Source: Vitrella brassicaformis
Taxonomy: Eukaryota; Sar; Vitrellaceae
Assembly: GCA_001179505.1 (NCBI GenBank)
Contig: CDMY01000947.1
Location: forward strand, 17,002 to 81,001
Length of the DNA stretch: 64,000 nt
Reading direction: 5' to 3'
A program made the translations under genes and the position numbers. This document shows positions 45,191-55,465 of this stretch, in pieces. The stretch's first letter is position 1; every line of letters starts with the position of its first letter. A model generated the notes under the pieces. That model ran no database searches. It was given only the letters and a program-made list of their open reading frames with translations, and was not told the origin of the DNA.

Positions 45191-48100
45191 ATGGCGGCGC
45201 ATTATTCCTCTCATTCCCATCCGACGTGCTTCCTGCTGCTGATGATTGTGTGCTCGTCATTCCAGTGGATGCTGGGACAGGTCTGGCTGGCTGCCGGCGC
45301 ACACACAACAGCCTCAAAGCACGCCTGCCTGCACGGCTGCCTAGATCTGTGACCTCTATCTCTGATTGATCTGCTTGTGTGTTTGTGTGGCTGCTGCAGG
45401 CGGCCTTGGAGTTTCAGGCGTTTCGGTTGCTGCAGTACCAGGCGTCTGGCGAGATGTTTGGCAGCTGGAGATCGGCACTCAACGGAATGGCACATCGAAT
45501 AGGTCAGACACTCAAACAAACAGCCCAGGCAGGCGGCAGGCAGTCTCCTGTGTGCGACCTGCATTGGCCCTTGATCGATCTGTGTGTGTGTGTGTGTGTG
45601 TGTCCCCTACCCCTACACAACAGGTACTGGTAGGAGTATAAATGGTTCGTTAAGTCGTGAGTTGATGCGTAAGATCGTGGTGCTGCGGCTGGCGGAGCTG
45701 ACTCACCAGTTCCTCGAGGAGTTCCTGGACCAGGTGCAGGCCAGCGGACTCGTCATCCTGCTGCCCCCGCCTGACCAGGAAAGCCAACCACCGCACCCTT
45801 GCCCCTCTACCTCCCTCACGCACACCCATCCATGTGTGTGTGGGCGGTTGTCAACCAGGTGACGGCCGAGCAGGTGATGGAGTTCAAGGTGATCGAGCAG
45901 TTCCTGGTGCGTCAGCAGATCCCCATGGCCGTCTACTTCGTGTACGAGACTCCGGAGCTGCTGGCGCTCTACGACGAGCTGCCGGCCAGTGAAGGCGGCG
46001 GGAGGGCCGCCGGACCTCAACACACCAATTGGCTCAAGGACCAGATACAGCTCGTGGTACGCATGGGATGGGTGGACCAACACACACGCAGAGCAGAGCA
46101 GAGCAGGGGTGGGTCGGTCCATTGCTTGCCCCTGTGTGTGTGTGTGTTTGTTTGTTTGTTTGTGTAGGCCAAGTTGGGCGAGGCGACGCCGATCAAGCCG
46201 CTGGAGGGGGAGAACCTCTATGTGAGCGGACAAAGCAGGGAACCAAACATCACTCACTCACCAGATTGCTGGATGGGTGGATAAATGCTGTCTGTGTCCC
46301 TCACACATGCAGGGTTTCCTTCACGGCCAGTCCAATGTGACCAGGTCGACATGGCAGACCAACCTCCCCACCATCGCCATCGTGGCCTCATACGACGCAT
46401 TCGGGGGCGCACCGGTGAGGAAACTGACACACCAACGAACCAATCCCTCACCATCACACGGCCACGGCCCCTTGTGTCATGTAGAGTCTTGCGATGGGTG
46501 CCGACGGCAACGGCAGCGGCCTGATCGCCGCCCTCGAGCTGGCTCGTCTGTTCCGGAAGCTGTACGACACGCTCAAGCAGGGCCCTTACAACCTGCTGTT
46601 CCTCCTGACCAGCGGCAGCGTGTCCAACTTCAGGGGGAGCGACTTCTGGCTGAGCAAGAGCGACGCCCGCACACTGGACTTGATCGAGATCGCCATATGC
46701 CTTGACAGCATTGGGGACGGGGAGGGGCTGAGGCTGCATGTGTCGAGGCAGCCCAAGGATGAGAAGGTCAAGAAATTCGTCGAGGTGAGATGGATGACAT
46801 ATATCCAGGGGAGGGGGGAAGAATGAATTGATGTAAGGTTCTCTCTCTGTGTTGTGTACGGGTGTCGGTGTGTGAACATTCAGCGGATGAGGGCTGTGGC
46901 TGAGCGGATGAAGATCGACTTCGATCTCAAGACCAAAAAGATCAAGTACCCGGCAACAGCAACAGCGACACGTGCCTGTTCTGTCTGTGTGTGATCTGCA
47001 ACTCTCTCTGGGCGTCCTTTCGTTCCTTGTCTGGTTGGTCAGAATCAACGATCCTGTGGTGCCATGGCAACATGAACAGTTCGCACGGTGAGGGAGGGAG
47101 GGAGGGAGGGAGGGCGGGCGGGAGGGAGGGAGCGACCTGAACGCCAGCAAGACTAGCATTCCTATTTGCCTGTTGGTGCGTGGCGTGCATATGTCGGTCG
47201 GTTGCTCAGATACAAGGTGGCGAGCGGCACCTTGTCCCATGTCAGGGGTGAGACATACCCAGCAACAGCACACCCATCTGAACCCGTGTGCATGATACCG
47301 TATTGTGCCTTCAGAGCCGGCACCAATCTTCATACGCAGCTCGCTCTTCGACCAAGAGTGAGCTGCCACGCACCGACACACACACACGAACAAGGGGCAA
47401 CTTGTGTCTTCTCCGTGGTCGGTTTTGTTGCCTCAGCTTCTCGGACGCGGCGAGGGCACGTCTGATGCACCGCATCCGGTTTGTGGCGGAGACGCTCGCA
47501 CTGCACATATACGGCATAGACGACACCGACATTGAGGTCGACTAATCACCACAGAGAACACGCCTTCTCACAAACCATGTGGCTGCCTGTCTGTCTGTCT
47601 GTCTGTGCGTGTGTGGTGTAGGTGTTTGAGGGCACCTTGTCTGTGAATGAGGACTACATCAGGTCGTGGCAGCGGCTGCTGTCCACCACGCCCAGGTTCT
47701 ACCCCTTGCTCAAACCCAAATCACCCTTCATGCTGCAGCTCGAAGAGGTAAGTACTAACAACTTTGAGGATCGGCAGCTGCAATCCTTCATGTCTGCGTC
47801 TGGATGGTGTGTTGTGTGTGTTGTGTGTGTGTGTGTGTGTAGGCGCTAGGGGGTTACCTGAAGGAGGTGCAGCGGCAGGCCTTCATCGCGCCCAGCGAAG
47901 TCAACACCTACTACACGGTACGCCCCTCTTCTCTCTCCAAACCACATCATGATGTAGTGTCTGTCTAAGGGTGTTTGGCGTTGCCGATTGTCTGCAGGAC
48001 TTCCCTGTGAGCATCAAGGCGCATCGGACAAAACCCGTGTGGTTCGATTTCCTCTACTTGGTGCTCAACCTCATCTACCTCATGGGCCTTTACGTCGTCC

Positions 48101-48316
48101 TCAAAGGGCCAAAGAACATCGACTGGGCCAAACTACTCGGTCTGTGAGCTGCCTGCACTCAACCGCCCACCCATATCCACCCCTCCACCACTCCACCGAT
48201 CCATCGGCTGTGTGTTTGGTGCAGACGTGAGCTCGTTGCCGAAGAATCTGCCATCCCTTGGCGGCACTGGCAGCGGAGGCAAGACGGCCGGCTCCAAGAA
48301 GAGCAAACATGCATAG
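45191..48316 (+). CDS. NCLN: Nicalin (ER membrane, BOS/multipass translocon complex)
   Basis: Aminopeptidase-fold ER membrane protein related to nicastrin; partners NOMO and TMEM147. Sixteen exons: 45191-45280, 45400-45502, 45624-45778, 45859-46056, 46168-46221, 46313-46414, 46485-46784, 46884-46945, 47043-47087, 47210-47247, 47315-47357, 47437-47536, 47622-47747, 47843-47917, 47998-48139, 48225-48316; 574 residues (human 563). Diagnostic stretches: IAIVASYDAFGGAP, MGADGNGSGLIAALELARLF, YNLLFLLTSG, CLDSIG, VPWQHEQFA, GTLSHV, and a carboxyl membrane segment FDFLYLVLNLIYLMGLYVVL. An amino-terminal signal (CFLLLMIVCSSFQWML) is present. Intron 3 has an unusual GA donor (GAAAGC); all other junctions are GT-AG. 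A Lys-rich tail ends the protein. Confidence 0.95.
47090..47132. repeat. GGGA/GGGC array in nicalin intron
   Basis: About ten G3-containing tetramers inside intron 9, directly after the splice donor; potentially able to form a G-quadruplex. Confidence 0.7.
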
Positions 48317-49330
48317 GTGTACTACGTGATGCGATGCCGCGTGTGCGTGAGTGAATGTCGGCATATGGATGGATACATGTGTTGGTTCGACGCAATGGGC
48401 GGAACATACACACATGTGTCTGGTGTGCACCATGATGGGCGGGCTTTTCTTGGTTGGCCAGAGGAGAGGGGGGGGGGGGGGNNNNNNNNNNNNNNNNNNN
48501 NNNNNNNNNNNNNNNNNNNNNNNNNNNNNNNNNNNNNNNNNNNNNNNNNNNNNNNNNNNNNNNNNNNNNNNNNNNNNNNNNNNNNNNNNNNNNNNNNNNN
48601 NNNNNNNNNNNNNNNNNNNNNNNNNNNNNNNNNNNNNNNNNNNNNNNNNNNNNNNNNNNNNNNNNNNNNNNNNNNNNNNNNNNNNNNNNNNNNNNNNNNN
48701 NNNNNNNNNNNNNNNNNNNNNNNNNNNNNNNNNNNNNNNNNNNNNNNNNNNNNNNNNNNNNNNNNNNNNNNNNNNNNNNNNGGGGGGGGAGCGGGCAATG
48801 GTGGTCAATGGTTGGTGCCGGGGGTTGCTGGTGATGGGTGACTGACAGACACACAAGTGGTGTGACGGGACGGACAAGGCGGGCAGCCCTGAGTGGGCAG
48901 ATGTAGGCAATGAGACATTTCCTCTTTCTGTCAGTCAGTTGTATCGAATCTGGTTGTCGTTGTATGTATGTCAACGCATCCGTACGGTACACACGCACAC
49001 ACAAAGCCTCCTCTTCTTATGCTATGTGGACAACATATTGTTTGACAGAAAAAATTCGAAATTCAGAAAACGCCAATCGCATCGGTCCATCGAGCAGAGC
49101 ATCACCCAGCAGCCGTCAGCCATGAACCAACACGCATATCAGTCGCATGCAGCCACGAACCACACCGCACTGCACCCCACACGACCCCTCCGTCCCCTTG
49201 GTCCGTCTCTCTCTCCGTCCGCTGCTATCTATCTACTGGCTAGAGCTCCGTGTTTGGCACTTGGTGGCACCAATGGGATGTTCCGTCCGTGTGTCTCTAT
49301 CTATCTGTGTGTGTCTCTGTGTGTGTCTTG
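48317..49330. other. Intergenic region with assembly gap (48482-48781)
   Basis: Holds 300 N flanked by homopolymeric G on both sides (48470-48481 and 48782-48789). Convergent spacer between nicalin and the charged protein; no gene in the readable parts. Confidence 0.85.
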
Positions 49331-50695
49331 TCACTCGGCCATGAACAAGGGGTCGGGCCAGATGGCCTCGCTGTCTCCAGGCAGCTCCTCGGGCATCGAT
49401 ATGCCAATCCCCTGCTCCCACCACGTGGGGGGCAGGTCATTATCTCCATCCTCATCCCCCGGCAGGCCGCACCCCATACCCAAGCCCATACCGCCCATCG
49501 TCGACAGTATCAGGCTGCTGTCGCTGCAGTCGATCATCCCATCCTCTGCATCGCGGCAAACCTCTGCCTCCGTCCAGGCCGTGTTGCTCGGCCTCTCCAC
49601 CTCGTGGCCCCACTCAGACGAGCACCCAGGGGCCTCCTCCTTGTGCTGATGCTCCAGCTCGTCGGGCTCTGAGTCTGAGTCCGAGTCAACACCGAAACGA
49701 GCACTCCAGTAAGCTGACACATCAACACACACACACACACACACATGTCAAGAAATTCCTCCTTGGCCATCTCACCCGGCAATCCATTCACTCACCGTGG
49801 TGTGCCGTATCGTCCGCCCTCTCCCTCCGTGAGTTGTAGAAGAAGAAGCTCGTGCGGTTGAAGTTCATCATCCCCGCGTCCTCGCGCCGTGTCGGCGCCG
49901 CGTCTTCCTCCTTCTCCTCCTTTGGCAGCTTCTTCTTGGCTTTGGCCTTTGGTTTCGGCTTGGCCTTGGCTTTGGCTTTTTTGGGGGCCGGGGGCTGTTT
50001 GCGGGAGGGCGGCGGGGGGCGGCTGTCGGTGTGCGATGTGGTGGAGGCCTCTCTGTCTTGGGGTCTGCGACGCATCCGCCTGGAGAGCCGCAGGGCTCTG
50101 CCATCGTCCAGCGTGACATCCTCCAACTCTGCACGAGTCCACAAACACAAGGAGAGCAGACCAATAATAAATAATAACAGACCAATAATAATAATATATA
50201 CAGCCACGGGTCTGAGGTGCGGCTCTTTGGTTCATATGAGCGTGTCTCTTTGCTGCCTACTGACCATTCTCATCAGTTGGATGTTTTCGCTTTTGGCCAC
50301 GGCGGCTTTTGTTTTTGTCCTTGGTCTCACAGCCCGGCCTCCACTCCTCTGTTCCATCTGCACACACGTGACACACATGACCGATGGATGCATCCAATGC
50401 AATGGCTGGAGGTCGCTCGCCCCTTGCCCTCTATTGTTACCGCTCTTCTTCTTCGAGCGGGTCCTTTTGGCCTTTCCTTTCGATGCACTCAGCTCCTCGG
50501 CGGCCTCTCTCTCTTCCTCCCAGTCTGCAGATGCCTTCTGCACAGACAGGTGGCCCATGTCAACTGCATCCATCCACAAAAAGCGAAATGCACACAACGA
50601 AATGTATACGTGTTTCATATGGATGAGACTCCTGGCCTCCTCGGACCCTTTCCTTCATCCTCGCTCAACGTACCGTCCATTTTCGTGTCGTCCAT
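49331..50695 (-). CDS. Charged, probably nuclear protein of unknown function
   Basis: Five exons: 50695-50674, 50563-50441, 50357-50265, 50128-49796, 49713-49331; 317 residues. After the short start MDDTKMD, the chain is basic (GKAKRTRSKKKSG), then ELEDVTLDDGRALRLSRRMRRRP, then an alternating Lys/Ala/Pro tract (KKAKAKAKPKPKAKAKKK) of the kind seen in nuclear localisation or DNA-contact tails. The last 128 residues are acidic (DSDSDSEPDE) and end in DPLFMAE. The choice of the exon 2 acceptor at 50563 is forced by phase. No domain is recognised. Confidence 0.65.
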
Positions 50696-51249
50696 GGTCG
50701 CAGTCGAACACACATGAGCCGGGGCGCTCACTTGAGCCTGACATGCATCGCCACTGCCGCCCTCCCAGACCTTGCGGCCCGCCACAATAGCTACATTCGC
50801 CGAGGCGCTTGGCGCTCCAACTTGCTATGGCATTCCCGAGAAGGGCGTGGGCGGCGGATAATAACCGTGAAGGTAGTGGTAGAAGGCCGCTGCAGTGCCC
50901 TCAGCCGCACAGCGCGACAAGACAGACGGCGCGTTGGCGCCACGAGGGGGGAGGGGTGGGGGAACGGGCATGCTGTGTGAAAAGGTAGCAAGAACGACCA
51001 GAAAGCTTAAAGGTGCAACAGAGGGAACCTTAAGAGAGCAACAGTGTCCGGTCGTCAGAAATGCGAGCTAGTAGATTGTCTCAGATCTGTGGTAGTTTGT
51101 GGAGTGTTCTGCGTGTGTGGGCCCTCTCTGTGAGCCTGCCTGTCCATCGCTCTATCGTGTATAGTCAGCCCATGCCCTTCTGAAGGCTTCCCGCCCACCA
51201 CCCATTGCCATCGTATCGACATCGCCCGGTCCGCACCCGGCAAAGGACC
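50696..51249. promoter_or_regulatory. Divergent 5' region with GCGAGCT at 51063-51069
   Basis: 554 nt between the divergent charged-protein and HAD genes. One plus-strand GCGAGCT (in AAATGCGAGCTAGTAG) lies about 180 nt before the HAD ATG. No gene seen. Confidence 0.4.
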
Positions 51250-53388
51250 ATGCCGAGCGCTGCTAGTTTTGAAGATAAGGCCGCCGACGCGCACCTTGCC
51301 CCGCCGTGCCCAGCCAATGCCGAAGAAGGCAGCATCCCAGCCGAGTCCGTCGCTGACACCGCCGTGGCGCGGCAAGTGGCGCGGCTGACCATTTTCGACT
51401 GGGATGACACCCTCTTCGCCACCACGGCCATCATGACGGGGCCGCTCTCGGTGAGAAATGGGCAGATCTGCCGTCTGCACTCCATGGGGGAGGGGTTTGC
51501 ACTGGGGGGTGGGTGTGGTGGGATGGATGGATGTGTTCTGTGGTGTGTGCAGCACGGTGGTGAGGAGAGCGAGATTCGCAAGGCCCTGAAGGGGTTTTTC
51601 AAGAAGGCGGGCCAGCAGATGGCGGCCCTGGACGCGGCGGCCAGCAAGGCCATGGAGAAGGCCGTGGCCGAGGGGAAGGTCATAGTCATCACCAACGGCG
51701 AGACGGTACGTCCCTGCATGACGCGCCATCCGAACAGAGAGAGACACACACACAGAGAGACACCATCCATCCATCCATCCATCCATCCATCCATTGTGTG
51801 CACTGTTGCGTTGTGGGTATCAGGCGTGGGTGAGGTTGTCGTCCGGCTTCATGCCGCTGCTGCAGAAGGTCATGGAGGACAACACCGTCCAAGTAGTGTC
51901 GTCGCGCGAGGCCTTCTCCAAAAACTACCCGGACCGATCGGACCTGTGGAAGGTCGGACCACCACATCCACACCCCACCACACCACACACAGAGGGGGAG
52001 GGGGAGAGAGGGAGTATGTCCATTGTGTGGTGTGTATTGTTGGGTGTGGTGTGTGGGGTGCAGATATACACGTTTGCGCGCGAGATCGGCAAGGTGCGGC
52101 CCCTGGACATGGCCATCACCATTGGCGACGCCCCACATGACATGGACGCCCTCAAGAAATACAGGTACGTACCTACCTTCACACACACACATGGCATGGA
52201 CGAGCCGAACATGTGCAAACACCTGACCTGCACCCTCTCTGTGCGTGTGTGTGTGTGTGTCTTTGTGTGTGTTCTGTTTGTGTGTGTGTGTGTGTCAGGG
52301 GCAAGGGGTCAGGGGCGATGGCCAAGCGGTTTGTCCGGTTCACGGGGCTGCCAGAGCCGCCGACGTTGACCAAGGTCAGAATACAAGACAACACAACACA
52401 CACACGAACAGAGACACACGCCGCACTTCAAGGCAGTGCACTCATTGGGTACATATGTGTGTGTGTGTGTGTGTGTGTGTGGAATGGCCATCAGGAGTTG
52501 GACACGTTGAGTTCGCTGTACGACGAGATCATCCACCCGGCCACCAAGCGCAAAAACTGGGACATGGACGATATTCTAGAAGTAGCCACACACAACACAC
52601 CGCACCAGAACACAACCCCACACCGTGCATCTCCCTCCAATTTAATGCAGCTATCGCTCCCGGAGGATTTCGAGTACCTCCCGATGGACGGCATCATCAA
52701 CCCACCCTCACCGCCACCCCCACCGGCCAACGGCACTCCCCCAGGCACCCCCGTCGCATCCACACACACACCCAAGCGCGGCCGCTCACCCTCTCCCCGC
52801 CTCCGCCGCCACAACAACAACAACAACAACAACAAAAACCGCATGCGGCCCGCATCGCCGCCCCCACGCAAGAATGGCGGGGGCAAGCGCAAGGTGGGCG
52901 ACAAGGCCAGTAGTGCCAGTAGTGCCGATGAGGACGACGAGGGTCCGTGCCCGATGGACCTGTCAGAGGACATCGAAGGCGTGGACGAGGTGGCCAAGGG
53001 TCGGAGCAAGAAGGCCAAGAGCAAGGGAAAAGGTACGGGTAGCGGGATGGTCAAGACACGTGAGGTGGAGGCGGACGAGGTGGTAGTGGCCGGGGATGAG
53101 GAGGAGGGAGAGGGAGAGGGGGGCCGCGAGCGCGACGCCACGCCCCAGCGGCAGCTCAAGAAGCTCCGCCGGCTCACCCAGCAGCGGGCCGGCGTGATGC
53201 GCATGAGCATGGGGGGTGGTGATGGTGCCGACGACGGCCCCAAGACGCCCCAGTTCGGCGCGGCCACCCCCTCTGCCGGCGCACGGGCGTCGTGCCGCAC
53301 GCCGTCGCCGTCGAAGCGGGGCAAGACGCGGCTGAGCGATCCCCCCGCCACACCGCGGTACGACTTCCGCCACAAGCGGTCGTCCTAG
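51250..53388 (+). CDS. HAD-superfamily phosphatase-like protein with disordered basic tail
   Basis: Seven exons: 51250-51450, 51553-51705, 51824-51952, 52064-52164, 52299-52374, 52495-52581, 52651-53388; 494 residues. HAD motif I is FDWDDTLF (Asp 50, Asp 52), motif II VIVITNGET, and motif IV TIGDAPHDMDAL, so a Mg-dependent phosphohydrolase is likely; the substrate is unknown. KAWVRL-like AWVRLSSGFMPLL and REAFSKNYPDRSDLWK lie between. From about residue 250 the chain is low-complexity: Pro/Thr-rich, a short NNNNNNN run, then alternating acidic and Lys/Arg blocks ending RYDFRHKRSS, suggesting nuclear or nucleic-acid contact. The intron 52582-52650 is optional: without it the frame stays open and adds 23 residues. 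Confidence 0.8.
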
Positions 53389-55465
53389 ATAGCGAATCTC
53401 GATAGTACACCATTATGATTGATATGATAGAGGCAGGGAGGCAAGGAGGGAGGGAGGGGATGGAGGGGAGGAGGGGAAGTCTGTGCATATGTGTGTGCTC
53501 GTGTGTGTGGCGCGTTGTGATGTTGAAGGCAGCTACCTGAATGAATGAAAGGATGGATGGATGGATGAGTGCAGGCAGCTGCTAGGCAGGCGGGCGGGCC
53601 GAATCTCACACGACACAGATATGATAAGAGAGGAGGCGCTGCCCTGCGCTGCTCTGCTGCTTTTCACTCGCTCACCTTCCCAAGGTATAGCCGTCTGGCC
53701 GTCTGGCCGTCTCTTTGTCCTCTGCCGGAGCTGTCCAAGGCTCATGCGTGATGGCATGCAATGGAATGACGTCTCCCCGCTTACTTTTCCCCCCTTAAAG
53801 ATTTTCTTTTTCTGTGATGGCTTCTTTTGCACATCTAGCTGCATTGGCTGTGTTGTGCTGTGTTGTGTTGTGTTGCGGAGGAGAGAGACATGACAGGTAC
53901 ACAGAGAGAGAGGGAGGGGAGAGGAGGGGGGGGGGGCGAGAGAGAGATATAGACGAACAGGGCTGACTGGCCTGCCTCCCCCGCCCGAGCGACCGCACAC
54001 ACAGACTGACTGGCAAGACAGACAGACACAGTCTAGCGATGGATATGGAACTGTGTCTCGTCCACCCAACGTGTGCTTACTCATTCGTAGTTGACCGCCT
54101 GGATGCCCATCTTTCTGTATGTCTGTGGATGCGTGTGTGTGTTTGTGTGTCTGTGTCTGTGGTGTGTGCTGTGTGTGCCTCCCTCGCGATGCCGGATATG
54201 CGTGGTCACATTGGGAGGGGAAGAGCCGGTGGGGTGGCGGGCGGGACAAGAGAGCGCTAGACATCGAGAGAGAGGTTGCAGACATGGGATATATAAGGGG
54301 GGAGCGAAAGGCGGACAGAACAGCTTAGCTTCTCTTGTGAACGTGTAGAAGCGTGTGGTGTGGCTGGGCTGACGTGTTGATACTAGCTATGGTTGGCCGA
54401 TCGCACACTTGTTGACATGGATGGATGGATGGATGGCCTGACTGACCGTTATGATGGATGGTGCACATGGCATGGCATGGTTTGGCTGGGAGGGACACTG
54501 ACACAGTCAAGACAGGTCAAATCCTCTGCCGCCGCGGGAAACCATGTCAGTCAGTCAGTCAGTCAATCCAACCGCCCACCACCAACCATTCAGTCAATCA
54601 ACCACAGAGATCCGAGCAGCGAGTCTCATTTTGTAATGAGTGTATTCTGTGCGATCCCACACTTTGTATCAGACAGGGCCAAAGCGGGTCGCACAGTGAT
54701 CTGACAGACGAGTGGCTCATGATGCACCCGTCGATCCCTGCCACCTCTACAACAGCGCGCACCATCAGTTTTGGAGACTGATGTGGTGCTGTTGCGGTGG
54801 GGGCAGCGAAGGAATGGGTGCACCATGCGCAGCACTCAGTGAGTGAATGAATGAGTGAGTGGGTCCAGCCAGGGAAAGAATCGACTACGGTAAGCGCGAA
54901 AAGAAAGGGGCCAGTCAGCCGACCAATCGCAACCAACCAACCAATACCGCACCCTCTCTCCTTGCCAGGAGTCACTACCGTCACTCTCACACCCATCCCC
55001 TCACACACACACACACATGCAATCCAGGCAGGCACTCATCTGTCTGTGTATACGTGGCTACCAATGACTGGCAAAAAAGGACCGCCGCCGACCCACGGGA
55101 CGGACCGCGAAAAAGGCGTGCGTGCGTGCGTCCATGTGCGGATGCAGGAGGCAGGGGCAACCTGGGCATATCGATGTTTGCAGGTCGCCCCCATTCACTC
55201 ACTCACACACAGACACAAACACACACAGGGAGGCAGGCAGGCAGGCAGGAAAGACTTGACAGAAAAGTCATGAGAGGGGGGGAGGGAGATGGAGATGAAG
55301 ATACCAAGACCCTTCCCGCCCCTGGTTAAATACAGGAGTGAGCACTGAGCACACCCCACCCCACCCCGACGCACCCCACCCCACCAACACTCAATCAGCC
55401 TCTCACTCAACCACTCGCGGCGCACAACAGGAGGTTGTGTGCATCAGGCAGGTCGCCCCGCTCAC
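53389..55465. other. 2-kb convergent intergenic region
   Basis: Largest spacer in the window. Contains poly-G/GA tracts (53900-53945), CAGT repeats (54546-54566), GGAT repeats (53550-53566, 54417-54436) and AGGC repeats (55231-55250). No frame with convincing coding features on either strand. Confidence 0.55.
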
